From assembly GCA_009760855.2 (NCBI GenBank), contig WPIO01000112.1, positions 207,001 to 271,000 on the forward strand: 64,000 nucleotides of DNA, written 5' to 3'. The position numbers were made by a program, and so were the translations under genes. Numbering within the stretch: the first letter of the stretch is position 1; the number at the start of each line of letters is the position of its first letter. Below are positions 1 through 10,399 of this stretch, piece by piece. The notes below the pieces were generated by a model. The model searched no databases and had not been told where the DNA came from. It worked only from the letters and a program-made list of their open reading frames with translations. The DNA is from Cristatella mucedo. Its lineage: Eukaryota; Bryozoa; Phylactolaemata; Cristatellidae.

Positions 1-892
1 CAAGTTTAAGGCTCGACTACCGAACTATTTCAATTAATTAACTCTCGTCTTACAGTCACTGCAGAATCTAGACATGGGCCACGTTATTTTTGTTAAGCAG
101 GAATGAAACTTCCCTTTTCCCGGCATACGAAGCCGGTCCTTGTCCCTAACCCAAAAAGTGTGCACGGTATTCTCGGTGCGAGTCTCAACATAGGAAATGC
201 ATTGTAAGATCGGCTAGTATGGTGGAAATTAATACATAATAGAAGAGCCGCTTGTTTGCAAAATTCGAGGTCGGCGAGTACGTATAATACAAGATTGGTG
301 AGTAAGTACAATGCAAGATCGGTGAGCATGTACGATGAACGGTCGGCGGAAAGAGTTAAAACCTATGAACACCGTGTCTTTTTTTCGTATGTTACCTAAG
401 CCGTAAACTCGCTTTTGACACGCGCCACAACTTTGCCCGACATGACAACATTTGAAGAGAAGCCTAAAACATATATATTTATTGCAGTATTTAGTGGGTC
501 GATGTGATTCGTCCTTTGTGCGATGTTAGTACCGATCATTTGGTAACGATTTCTATGCGAATTGTGTAAAGTCCCCAGATAGGGTTTCAGTTCTATGACT
601 AGCTATGCGAATTAATTAATTTTATTATTGAATATAATATTATAATCAATAATAAAAATGATTAATAATATGAATTAATAATTAATAATATAAATTAATA
701 ATATGAATATTATTAATATGTGCTTGAGAATGTGCTTCAATATGCTTTTCAATAAGCTTCTTTTGTAATCTAATGACGCTCTACATTTATGTATACGGAT
801 CCGGTTGGCCATGGCGGGTCAGTTCGCAGCGGTCGACTCATAAGCAAAAGTAGCGATAGCAATAGTAAAACCTACACTAATACTAGGTCTTC
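1..892. other. No gene recognised; AT-rich patch
   Basis: I see no supported coding region. Bases about 610-720 are an almost pure A/T stretch of attaat/aataat words, possibly an old microsatellite. The short open frames here show no motif I recognise. Confidence 0.5.
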
Positions 893-1640
893 AATAAAAC
901 ACCCAAAGGGAGCCCAATCTCTTTCCAGGCATTGCAAGAGAAGCAAGACGAAGACTTAAGAACGAGCCAGTTGTCCTGTTTGAGCAAACATTCGAAAGCA
1001 TCCAAGCATCGTGTGTAGATCGTAGCCAGTAAAAGCAAGCTAAAAGCCACTCGCGGTCAGTGAGACATTGGTTAGTAAAATGCACTGAATTGTGATGCAA
1101 AGGAAAGTACTCTTTACTACTCCTACTACTGGCAGCAAAGAAAAAAGGTTGAGTTCGCTGTAGTATTCACTTGTATGCAAAAGCATAACACTCTTGCCCT
1201 TCGTTGTGACATTCGCAGTTTCTGAACACACTAACGGCAATTACCATTGACTGGGCAAGGGTTGCGAGGAACACGCACGTCGCTGGCTTCTTTTTAAATG
1301 TCGTCAAATCAGGACGTGCCGCGATGCCAGTCAGTCCAATAGAAGTTTCCATGCTTTGGGAGTATAGTCACTGAAGGCGCAATCTCCAGGGGACTTGAAG
1401 TGAGCAGAAGGTTGTCCTTAAAGGACAACCAATCGACCAGTTTCAGAAGAGCGGATTGTGCGACAGGAAGCCTGAAGTGAAAGTAATTCAGGTTGGTAGA
1501 ACCAAATAAAGAAAGTGGATGGAACTAAAGGTGACTGACATCATCTTGAAGTAAATCTCTTGAAGTTAAGTTGAATTGGCATTGCTTTGAAACGCGTGCA
1601 GAGGCTCCGGCGAAAAGGTCTTTCTCCTCAAACGCCAACC
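893..1640 (-). mobile_element. LINE-B-like (L2/CR1 group) 3' fragment, degraded
   Basis: Read on the minus strand, the segment around 1260-1410 gives a broken version of the C-terminal signature of L2/CR1 ORF2 proteins (KSPGDCAFSDYTPKAWKLL, then PDLTTFKKK). The minus-strand end near 895-935 is a diverged copy of the LINE-B 3' tail (cacccaaagggagcccaatc, then tctttccaggca). Several frameshifts separate these parts, so it is an old 5'-truncated insertion. The family is assigned from similarity to better copies in this window. Confidence 0.6.
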
Positions 1641-1869
1641 ACTGAGGGGTATTAGACCTCACGGCTGCGTAAGTGATATCCTTTATTGTTGAAAGCAGCA
1701 AATGGAAGCATGCTTATTGCGTCATGAAAACAGTTCTACTGCTAGCAGTTATTAGAATTATTGCAGAGCACAACAGCAATCCTTTTTCTTCCAAATCTCC
1801 ATAACATAGATATGGTTACTTTCCATTTCTGTATTCTTTAGCACGATTCCAATCTATAAGATCTAAGCC

Positions 1870-1926
1870 GTAAATAATAATGATAATAACCATAATAATT
1901 CATTTGCTTAGCGCCCTCAGAGAACT

Positions 1927-2019
<93 letters not shown>

Positions 2020-2335
2020 GGCACTTTACATGTGCTTTAAAGGAAGTATGATCCTACAGTTGACTCCAAATAATGATAGACCGCAAACCGCTCAAGACTG
2101 CCGCAATCCCGGGTTTTAACAGCTACTACTACACGAGCCGGCCAGTAAATCACTACTTTTCTGACATCAAGGTAATGCTCAGCGAAATAAATGCGTCTTA
2201 GCTGAGACTTGAAGGGTGCAAGTGTTGGTACCCTTGGTTGCAGAACCCGAAAGCGATACTCCAAACTTCTGATGCCGTAGCTGAAGGCCTGACGAAGGCC
2301 GGCGATTACACTTTAGAGCGTGGAGCGGCCAGATG
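1870..2335 (-). mobile_element. LINE-B-like 3' fragment with microsatellite in its tail
   Basis: On the minus strand, 2160-2270 encodes the end of an L2-like ORF2 (FRVLQPRVPTLAPFKSQLRR). It is followed by the 3' tail, with (aataat) repeats at 1877-1905 and the conserved gcgccctcagagaacttaat word at 1911-1930. The pyrimidine part of the tail has expanded into the (CT)n array described separately. It directly precedes the large LINE-A copy on the other strand. Confidence 0.65.
1931..2018 (+). repeat. (CT)44 microsatellite
   Basis: This is a perfect CT dinucleotide array of 88 bp. It replaces the short ctctttc spacer normally found between aacttaat and taggc in the minus-strand LINE-B tail, so it grew from a pre-existing pyrimidine run inside a retrotransposon end. 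Confidence 0.97.
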
Positions 2336-2336
2336 A

Positions 2337-3347
2337 GATGTGGCAGACACCAAGGTCCAATTCAAATTCGAAGAGCCCGCGTCCGCCGGGCCGGACGAAA
2401 ACGGTAGCGAATACAACCCACTTCATCGCCGTCGCCCAGTTGTTCGACAGCCTCTTAAATTCCGCCTGCTAAATGTCCGCTCGCTAAAAACCAAAGGGTT
2501 ACTTATCCGCGATCAGGTAGTCCATGAGAAGCTAGATGCATTTCTGCTTACCGAAACCTGGATGACGCCCTGTTCCAGTAGCTGTATTTCCGAGACCACT
2601 CCACCCGGGTTCTCATTCTATCAGTCCATGCAGTCTGACAAGGTTGGTGGTGGGGTTGCAATTGTTGTTCGTGAATCGTTTGGCTATAAAATGTGCAGTT
2701 TCTCGCACGGGTCATCGTTTGAATCGGTTGCTATCAGGTCTTCATCAAAGACAATGCCTCTCATTGTTGTGCTATACCGGCCTCTTTCTGGCTGTCTAAA
2801 CTTGTTTATAGAGGAGTTTTCAGAGTTCATCGCTAAAATATTTGTGTGTGACAGGCCGTTACTGATTGTAGGAGACTTCAATATTCACGTTGACAACCCT
2901 AGCAACAGCCAGGTCCGCTCATTTCTTGACTGTCTGGAGAATTTTGGTTTTGCCCAACACGTTAATCATAGCACCCACGTCGGTGGCCACATTCTAGATC
3001 TCGTGATCACTAAGGATGTCTTCCCCACTGACCTTGTGGTGTGCCCACTGACCCTCCCAGATCATTGTTCGGTCTCGTTTACTGTTCCTGCTCCCTCGTA
3101 CATACAGGGCAATGTCGAATTTGCCAAACGACGTAATTTACAAAGCATTGACGTGGACAAGTTTTTAAAATCTGTTTGTGATGCAGGTCTTCTTGATCTG
3201 CTTTCAGACTCGCCCGGCAGTCTCGATACCCTCACTGATGCGATGAACATGACACTCAGGAGTGCTCTTGACAAGCATGCTCCCGTTCGCTCTATCCGTG
3301 TTTATAGTCGTTGGGATTCCTTTAAATTTACAAAAAAAACTCCTTAA
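2337..3347 (+). pseudogene. LINE-A endonuclease (APE-type) region
   Basis: The open frame encodes an exonuclease/endonuclease/phosphatase-fold domain that would nick target DNA for target-primed reverse transcription. Family motifs appear in order: LLNVRSL near residue 42, LTETWM with the catalytic glutamate near residue 75, the GGGVAIVVR strand, VGDFNIH near residue 180, ILDLVIT, and PDHCSV as the terminal D-H pair. The frame then enters the linker (SALDKHAPVRSIRV) and ends with a frameshift at about 3340. The reading continues in another frame from 3262. The frame has no in-frame ATG near its beginning. Confidence 0.85.
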
Positions 3348-5404
3348 GGTGCGCCGGGTTAATCACAGGCTAGAAAGTCGTTTCAAGAAGTCGGGGTCTG
3401 ATGCAGATCCAGTCAATTTTAAATATTTCCTTCAAGTTTACACCCGAAAGCTTAAAAAAACCAGGGCTGCCAGTCGGACACTAAACAGATTTATAAGACA
3501 GTAAACCATTTACTGGCCAATGCTGTGAGGTCTGACTCCCCAGATATTAAGGGCTCAGCCAAAAAGTTTTCAGCCTTCTTTACTGAAAAAATTGTGCACA
3601 TTCGTGCCTCCATTAAGCCCCCTCCGACCAAAGCTACCGCCGTTCCTCAACCTGTGACCTTCCTTAAAAGGTTCTTCGACGTTTCTGCAAGCCATGTGGC
3701 TGCCTTAATAAGGTCTAGCAAAAACAGCTCGTCTCCTGAAGACCCCATACCTTCATCTCTGTGGTCTTCACTGGCAGACCAACTTAGCCCTGCCATTACT
3801 AAGGTTTTAAATGATTCTTTGGGAAGAGGGGTCGTCCCCAAGTCCTTCAAATCGACAATCGTTAGACCTATTCTTAAAAAGCCTGGATTAGACACAGAGG
3901 TCCTAGCAAACTATCGCCCAGTTTCTCTTCTTCCGTTCTTATCAAAGATTCTTGAAAAAATTGTTGCTAAGCAGCTGGTTGAACATATTGAAAATAATGT
4001 AATGTCAGATACATTTCAATCAGGGTTCAAGAGGCAGCACTCCACTGAAACTGCTCTCCTCCGTGTTAACAATGACATTCTACGTGGCAACGACGACGGG
4101 AATGTCACTGCCCTAGCTCTGCCAGATCTGTCTGCTGCCTTCGACACTATTGATCACGACGGTCTGCTTGAACGATTGAGAACAACGATTGGTCTGGCAG
4201 ACGAAACACTGGCGTGGTTTAAATCATACTTGGCTGATCGTGTTCAATCCGTGTCGTGTGGGGGTCAGGTCTCAGACACGAGAAGGGTCACCTGTGGAGT
4301 CCCTCAAGGGTCTGTACTAGGTCCCTTGCTGTTCTCCGTTTATGCACAACCTCTGGGAAAGTGATTAAGGCCCATGGAATAAGATATCACTTCTATGCTG
4401 ACAATACTCAGTTGTATTTGTCATTCAAACCGTCGGAATCTGCTGCAGCAACTGAGAAACTGAATGCTTGCCTTGCCGATATTCGATCCTGGATGTCGGA
4501 AAACTTCCTAAAATTAAATGATGATACAACCGAACTGCTGCTCATAGGACACCCTAAGCGTGTGGCTGAATTAAAAGGCTTTGCCGTTCTAATAGGTGAT
4601 TCTATTGTGCGGCCATCACCAATTGCTCGAAATTTAGGTGTCGTGTTCGACAGCTGCTTCAATTTCAAAAGCTTCATTCAGAAGACTACCTCTAAAGCTA
4701 GCCATCACATCCGATCCCTGTCCAAGATTAGGAGCTGTCTCCCACAGTGGCTTGTAAAAAAATTACCTAGCTCTCTAGTTCTGTCTCGGCTTGATTATTG
4801 TAATTCCCTTTTGGCTGGGCTGCCAAAGAAAGCTATTATGCCACTACAGCTTACTATGAATATGGCTGCAAGGCTGGTCTTCAAGTCCAAGCGGTTTGAG
4901 CTCGTGTCTCCTTTGCTGAAGGAGCTAGGATGGTTGCCGGTTGAGCAAAGGATACAGAGCAAAGTTCTTACGCTGACCCACAAGGCCCGCCACGGCTTGG
5001 CTCCTTCGTACCTAGCTGAGCTGCTGCATCAGTCTCAGCCTGTTCGCGCCCTCAGGTCCTGTGTGGACGATAAATTAGCTGTCCCATTCCTCCGCTTAAA
5101 GACAGTTAGCGACAGAAGCTTTAGCTCTGCAGGTCCTAGACTGTGGAGCTCGCTTCCACAATTCTTACGCAACGATAACTACTCTCCAACTGCCGACTAT
5201 GGCACATCCTTTTCAGCGGTCCTGAGCTGCTACTTCTATGCTACTCACTATCTCAACTGCTCTCCTAACTCAGCTATGCTTCCCACTTTCTCTTTGTTGC
5301 GTGAGACGAAGTCTGTTGGCTACCGAATGCGTACCGAAAGCCGCTTAGGCTGTGAGTGCGCTATATTAAAACTCTCCTGCATAACACCCACGTGGTCTTT
5401 ATGA
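3262..5404 (+). pseudogene. LINE-A reverse transcriptase region, frameshifted
   Basis: This is spread over three frames (about 3262-3504, 3525-4364 and 4256-5404). RT fingers and palm motifs are clear: ANYRPVSLLPFLSKILE, FQSGFKRQHSTETALL, DLSAAFDTIDH (first catalytic Asp), GVPQGSVLGPLLF, and FYADNTQLYLS where active elements have YADD. The last part is the family C-terminal domain (LDYCNSLLAGLP, KARHGLAPSYLAELLHQ, SFSSAGPRLW). The D-to-N change in the catalytic box and the frameshift around 4256-4364 indicate a dead copy. Confidence 0.88.
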
Positions 5405-5443
5405 CTTTGTGGAGTTGCAGACGGAGATGCGTTACATTACATT

Positions 5444-5790
5444 GCAGAGCAACAGCAGGTGAAGCATGAGCACACTGGAGGAGCACCGTGAAGGCCATGC
5501 TGGTGGACTGGCTCTAGCTTGGATATGCCTTAGAGCGGTTCTCCAAGTCTTCACTTCAGACTCCTACAGTGTCTAAGTATTATCATTAGTAGCAGCACTA
5601 GTAATAGAAGTGCTTGATAGTTAGTGTAGATGGGGATTTCGCCCGGTACTTGCAACGCCTCTTAGATTTAGGACATAAGCTGTTAGCACAACAACTAAAT
5701 CCCTCAATTCTATCTGGCTCTGCCTATTGTAATTCAACTTTCCAGCTACCGGCACTTATCTTGCAGGAGAAAGTCTAATCGAAGCGTAAG
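5444..5790. other. No gene recognised
   Basis: Between the LINE-A 3' end and the SINE-A copy I see no coding signal, repeat family or regulatory motif I can name. Confidence 0.4.
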
Positions 5791-5794
5791 GCGG

Positions 5795-6010
5795 TTGTTC
5801 TTCGTGTCCTCGGTCTCAAGGTCGTGGGTTCGAATCCTGCTCTGGGCAATCCTTTATTGCCGCTGCAAGTTAAGGTGACATCCGTCAAGTCTCTTCTGTC
5901 GCTATATAAAAAGGGGCTGTCAAATAAGCTACTTTTTATAGCTAGCCTGATAACCAGACATAAGCGAGCGGTACAAAAGCGCCTCGACCAAAAACTCGCC
6001 GATAAAAGCA
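5795..6010 (+). mobile_element. SINE-A, tRNA-derived SINE
   Basis: A pol III B-box-like word ggttcgaatcc lies at 5827-5837. It is followed by a body (gggcaatcctttattgccgc, then cttctgtcgctatataaaaa) that recurs in reverse orientation near 13500-13720. Two copies with the same internal order but different flanks identify a dispersed tRNA-derived element. An A box is not convincing. It lies just upstream of the solo LTR. Confidence 0.6.
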
Positions 6011-6747
6011 TGAAACGAGAATACTCGTAGAGATCAAAAGTTCGCCAGACAAATGTGCACAAAAGTAACTTTAGGAATGCTGGGATATTTGACTTCTGAG
6101 AAACAGTTTTCTCAATGACTGAATGCATTAGAGGTAGACACAATATTGCAAGTTTGCCATGGTACCATTTTCCTCTCTCATTTATATACAGAACCTATTA
6201 TTATTATTATTATTATTGCAATTATTATTTTTATCATGTTCATACATTTGTAGCGCCTTGCTGGCCTTGGCTTAATTTTAGCACGAACAAGAGCTGTTCG
6301 GCGGCGGGTAAGAACTCCTTTGTCCTGCTGCAGTGAGCCACAGAGGAGCGCCAGTGTGGTTAGAGAGCAAGAGCTTAAGAGCAAGCCAGAAAGCTCTGAG
6401 AACAGCAGTGGCGATTTGGCCTTTAGAATTGGTCTGATACCCGCGGGAGCTGCTGATTGATGTTGGCTGGCCTGTCAACCTCAGCCATAACTCTGCCTAA
6501 AAAGAATCGCCTGGAACCTATTCGGCATTCAAGCCAGACAGGGGTGCCCTTTCAGTGGCCTAGTGACGGTATTAATTCCTTACCGTCATGGGCCACGGTG
6601 TCGGGCCCAATTCCACTAAGCTCTTGCCCTATATCTCAGCTAGGTATTTAAGAGTCGAGCGACGCTCGCTCTCGGTCTTTTGTTTGGCTCATCTCTTCGG
6701 CTTCGCTTCGACGCTGTTGGACTCGTTTTTCTAAAAGCGAGCGAGGA

Positions 6748-6755
6748 GGGCGGAC
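6748..6755 (+). repeat. Putative left target-site duplication of the MULE
   Basis: gggcggac directly left of the element resembles gggcgggc at 8435-8442 directly right of it (7 of 8). MULEs usually make 8-10 bp duplications. Confidence 0.45.
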
Positions 6756-7023
6756 GGTTCTAGGGCAATTCGGCGCAGGACAATTCGGGGCGGACAATTC
6801 GTCGCGGATAATTCGGAGCAGACATTTTGGAGCGGATAATTTGGAGCAGGATATTTAAAACATATCTATATGAAATTTAAACGATTTTTTAATTATCATG
6901 TTTAATAGAACTATAATACCGTATAAAGTAAAGTTTATTTAGCTTACTACAAAAAATTCATAACAAATACCAGCAACTCTTGCACAAAACCACATTTTTA
7001 AAATGTTATCAGTATACTAGATG

Positions 7024-8010
7024 TTAATCCATTAAATTGATAATGTGACTACATCCGTGCAAGTAATCAATTGGTGAACAATTTTCGTAATCTAACACAA
7101 CCGTGCGCAATCGACGATCCAGGTCTCGATATTTCTTTTTCCTCAGAGGAGGATCTTCACCAGCAAGTAGACGTTCGACGACCAGTTGATTTGTGTCCTG
7201 TTCCTTCTGAAGTTTTACTATCAACCTCGGCAGTGTTGGGTGAGCAATTTGTACTGACCGTGCAAATGCACTGTGCCATCTTTCCACTGTGTTGTTAGTT
7301 CGAGGAGTATCGTCAAGCATAGCTTGGTAACAATCCCAGATGTCGGATGAAAACAGAGCAACAGCTCGTTGTCGTCGTCGTCTTCTTCCAATGAAAGTGT
7401 CTTCGAAGTAGTTGAGTAGTTGGTCAACTTCTGGAAATGAATTGAGCTCTATCAGTTCTTCACAAACACGAGCTGTGTCGTTGTTTTGAACAAAAGCCAG
7501 AGCGACTAGCATTCGGATGTGCATCGCATATTCGGGTTCGGTGTTGTATCTCCCTGCGTATTCATATTCTTGAACTTTAGGCCAGATGCATTGTCCAAAA
7601 TGGAAATGGCAGCAGTGAATCTGTGGCTGGAAGACGCTTATGAACGCATTCATTGCTGCTTTTTTGAAGTCGGTTATGACGGTGTGTGATTGCAATCGAG
7701 GTTCAATCTCTTTCAATTTCATCAACAAAGCTGTATAAGTAGTTTTCGTTTTATTTGGCCGCAAGGCGAAGACGCATAGAATGTTGATGCCATCACGTGT
7801 TCCATGAATAGTGTACAGTTGTGTATATTCAGTTGGACTCACTTTAAAAGTTCCGTCGGCTAACCACACTCTGCATCCACTAAGGAATTGAAGGTCTTCC
7901 GCCGCTGCGAACAATTTAAAGTCAATATCATGTCGCCAGAAAGGTCGACCATTCGCCGTAAACTGAAGTTCAGCTGGAAGATTATTGTTGATCTGAGTGA
8001 TGTTCTTCAT
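7024..8010 (-). CDS. MULE transposase (FLYWCH-associated type), 328 aa
   Basis: The product would be a DDE-type transposase that cuts and inserts the MULE in the nucleus. Visible motifs from the ATG at 8010: WLADGTFKVSP with the first catalytic Asp (about residue 52), HTVITDFKKAAMNA with the second (about 114), and CCHFHFGQCIWPKVQ (about 133-147), the C-x-H signature of this class. A third acidic residue is expected further on and is not assigned with certainty. The frame is open without stops, although most elements around it are broken. A frame extending to 8037 would need a GTG start, so I chose ATG. It lacks the N-terminal zinc finger (FLYWCH or WRKY-GCM1) of longer relatives, so it may be truncated or may rely on a partner. 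Confidence 0.85.
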   Translation of the reverse strand: MKNITQINNNLPAELQFTANGRPFWRHDIDFKLFAAAEDLQFLSGCRVWLADGTFKVSPTEYTQLYTIHGTRDGINILCVFALRPNKTKTTYTALLMKLKEIEPRLQSHTVITDFKKAAMNAFISVFQPQIHCCHFHFGQCIWPKVQEYEYAGRYNTEPEYAMHIRMLVALAFVQNNDTARVCEELIELNSFPEVDQLLNYFEDTFIGRRRRRQRAVALFSSDIWDCYQAMLDDTPRTNNTVERWHSAFARSVQIAHPTLPRLIVKLQKEQDTNQLVVERLLAGEDPPLRKKKYRDLDRRLRTVVLDYENCSPIDYLHGCSHIINLMD

Positions 8011-8047
8011 TGTATTGTTGTTCACAGTGTCATTCACATTGTTGATC

Positions 8048-8400
8048 TAAAAAATGAATACATTGCAAATTGTCTGCTCCGAATTGTCCGCTCGGAATTA
8101 CCCGTTTTTTGGTCCCGAATTGTCCGCTCCGACGAAAGCGTGTTTATAGTGCGTTTAAAATATAAAAAATGAATGCATTGCACATTGTCTGCTCCGAATT
8201 GTCCGCTCGGAATTACCCGTTTTTTGGTCCCGAATTGTCCGCTCCGATGAAAGCATGTTTATACTGCGTTTACAATATAAAAAATGAATGTATTGCAAAT
8301 TGTCTGCTCCGAATTGTCCACTCCGAATTACCCGTTTTTAGGTACCAAATTGTCCGCTCCGAATTGTCCTGCACCGAATTATCCGCTCCGAATTATCCGC
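8048..8400 (-). repeat. Three ~116-bp tandem repeats at the MULE 5' side
   Basis: Each unit starts with aaaatgaat(a/g)cattgc, continues with ttgtctgctccgaattgtcc and ggaattacccgtttt, and ends gtgtttatagtgcgttt. Units begin near 8048, 8164 and 8279. They contain the same gaattgtcc words as the termini and could be transposase-binding arrays. Confidence 0.8.
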
Positions 8401-8647
8401 GACGAATTATCCGGCACTAAATTTTCCGGTAACCGGGCGGGCTGTTCATAGGCGATTGACGGGACAGGATGAGACACCACTAGGAGGATTCGGTGGACTC
8501 CACCGAATACGGTCGTATCGCGCCCGAGCTAGCATTTTGTGTTTCTTTTGGGTTTTGTGTGTGCGAGCTCGCACGTGGTCTCGGCATAAGGATTTTCGAT
8601 GTGAGTTAAAATTAGGTCGGTGTGGTGTGTGAGATATTCCGTTGGTT

Positions 8648-8895
8648 CGGCTCCTTCGTCTATTTGGGCCGTTCCCCCTAGAGACGCAGCTAGCCTAAGT
8701 GTGGAGACGTGTTTCGTCCGCAAGAGTGCTTGAGGTAGTGTGTGAGGTATTCCTGCCGTTAAGGTGGAAGCGGAGCCCTAGTTCTCCAGTCAGGATCTAG
8801 GCTCCGGTTCGGGCTCCTCGTCTTATTTGGGACGTGCCCCGCAATAGACTTAGGTAGCCTAAGTGCGGGGCGTATTCCCTCCGCAAGAGTGCTTG
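8648..8895 (+). repeat. Imperfect direct repeat inside the LTR (~163-bp spacing)
   Basis: Two blocks of about 85 bp share ggctcct(t)cgtct, atttggg, tagcctaagtg and tccgcaagagtgcttg. They start near 8648 and 8811. The duplication lies wholly in the right part of the split LTR. Confidence 0.8.
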
Positions 8896-9191
8896 TGCTG
8901 TTGAGAGCGTGCGAGGAGTGCGGAGATAGAACTGAGTGCTAGGCGCGCAGCGACTTTGTGCGCTTGCGAATAGAGCTCAGTAAAATCCCCAATTTGTGTG
9001 TCTCGCTTTGCGATTCACGCCGTAGACTTACGACCCCCTTTAGTAACGGTAAGCAGGTCAGCGCCAGAAACGCTCGTTTCGTGGCGGCCAGCTTACTGCG
9101 CGTAGACGCGCACTGAACGTCATCAGGCGGTATGTCACGCCGCTAGGTAAGCGGCAGGTTAAGCCTACTCCGCCGAGCCTTCGGCGTTACA

Positions 9192-9320
9192 CATAATAAT
9201 AATAATAATAATGATAATAATGCACGTGATAAAATGCCCTTAGAGAACTCAATCTCTCTCTCTCTAGGCACATTCCCATTCGCATCTCAAATTGATTATC
9301 TTCCCGCTTCTATCTGATCA
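9192..9320 (-). mobile_element. LINE-B 3' tail fragment
   Basis: An (ATA)n run at 9192-9222 is followed by a variant of the minus-strand LINE-B tail (aaaatgcccttagagaactc, then aatctctctctctctaggca). Only the terminal part is recognisable. Confidence 0.65.
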
Positions 9321-9664
9321 TTATGAAGTCTTCTCAGCAGTCTCAGTGAACGGTTCGCAAGTCTTGCAAAAGCTATCAAATTTAGTTTTTACGCGGTGCT
9401 TGAATAATCATTGAACTATTCGTGTATAGGATTCACTAGTTCATTTTGTATTTAATCTGCTAACTTTAAAATGCAATTTTTTAAAGGCCAACCGCTAGAA
9501 CCATTATATACAGAATTATTACTAATTTAGTTTTAGTAGGACTTTTATTTTAATACGGTTGCATAATATCAATTGCCTTATAATTGCATAATAAAACTGG
9601 ACATACAATTGTTACTTTCACGCCAATGTACAATCCAATACTTTTTTCTTCTTATGGTAATAGT
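9320..9664. other. No gene recognised
   Basis: AT-rich sequence without a coding frame or repeat that I recognise. Confidence 0.4.
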
Positions 9665-9990
9665 TAAAATAATACGTTACGTTTGTATAGCGCTCTCAGA
9701 GAACTGAATCTCTGTCTAGGCACTTCACAGATGCTGCATAGAAAGCATTATCAAATGTTTGATGGTAAGTAACATCCGCAAGCAGCAGGCATAGTATAAG
9801 AAAGTACATAAACACGAAGGACGAATCACAAAGACCCGCAGTTAAGGGCCGACGCGAAACGCTGGCAACGGCAGGCTTAGGCGGCGCAGTGATAGTCCAG
9901 AACATGCGGCAATGCGAGTGTCACTCAGGCATCGGCACAAGCTGTACATTCAAGGAAGTCTATCACTATGTACTAGCTAACGCAGTTTAA
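9665..9990 (-). mobile_element. LINE-B 3' end fragment
   Basis: The minus-strand tail (tatagcgctctcagagaact, then gaatctctgtctaggcactt) is followed by the usual upstream segment (gctgcatagaaagcatt, gacgaatcacaaagaccc), which in better copies encodes the end of ORF2. No poly(ATA) is left. Confidence 0.65.
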
Positions 9991-10399
9991 GGCAATGCCC
10001 GGCTGAACGTGCCTTAGCTGCCGGATGGCCCAGTCGGGTTCACATCCCAGGAAACAATCAGACACGTTAATGAGCATATCAAAAGCAAGTCTAGGCAATA
10101 GTGCATCCTATGACTAACCAATTGACATGCTAACACCCAATACAGTGCAAAAATTCGGCTCCATAAAATGTGACCACAGACCGACTGCAAGGCTTGCAAA
10201 GTTTGCAACGCGTCATACAGGCCACAGATTAATTACAGCTCAGGCCATCGGTGTCATAAAGTGACATCTCTCTTTCCTACTACGGCAGCACCAAGCGAAG
10301 CTAGGCTAGGCAGAGGAGCCTTGGTATATTATTAATTGATTTGAGAGACAGGTAGCCAGTAAGATCAAACCAATCATATATTTAAAAAATATATATTGT
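9991..10399. other. No gene recognised
   Basis: I see no coding or repeat signal that I can support between the LINE-B fragment and the hAT remnant. Confidence 0.4.

Larger units (their letters stand above)
2337..5443 (+). mobile_element. LINE-A, almost full-length L2/CR1-like non-LTR retrotransposon (broken)
   Basis: This is the most complete retrotransposon in the window. It carries an APE-type endonuclease region, a linker, a reverse transcriptase and the family-specific C-terminal domain, then a 3' end finishing in ggagatgcgttacattacatt. That (ATTAC)n terminus recurs at every full 3' end of LINE-A here. At least two frameshifts (near 3340 and 4260-4360) and a changed catalytic box make it non-autonomous now. 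No poly-A tail is seen; the short repeat tail fits the L2/CR1 group. A start codon for the first ORF is not evident, because a stop lies just upstream of the open frame at 2337, so the 5' end may be truncated. Confidence 0.9.
6756..8434 (-). mobile_element. MULE DNA transposon with modular terminal repeats
   Basis: The ends are inverted relative to each other. Left begins ggttctagggcaattcgg; right, reversed, begins ggttaccggaaaatttag. Both run into iterated words such as gacaattcgg and ggataattcggagc (6770-6853 and 8040-8417). The transposase gene lies between them on the minus strand. The 5' side of the gene holds three roughly 116-bp tandem repeats starting near 8048, 8164 and 8279. The element sits inside an LTR and has near-matching 8-bp flanks. 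Total length is 1679 bp, short for an autonomous MULE. Confidence 0.75.
6249..9191 (+). mobile_element. Solo LTR of an LTR retrotransposon, split by a MULE
   Basis: The outer ends form a TG...CA inverted pair, TGTAGCGCC at 6249 and GGCGTTACA at 9183-9191 (8 of 9 matching). Inside are a promoter-like tatttaag (about 6645) followed by a gagcgacgctcgctc run, as in many invertebrate LTRs. Without the 1679-bp MULE (6756-8434) the LTR is about 1264 bp. The flanks catt and cata may be a decayed 4-bp target duplication. No gag-pol remains, hence solo. The strand is inferred from the promoter-like motif. No protein supports the LTR, so a different TG-CA element is possible. Confidence 0.55.

Noticed and set aside
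2340..2342. GTG as start codon of the LINE-A endonuclease frame
   Set aside because: GTG starts are not expected in an animal. A stop lies immediately upstream, so the frame is either truncated or shifted there.
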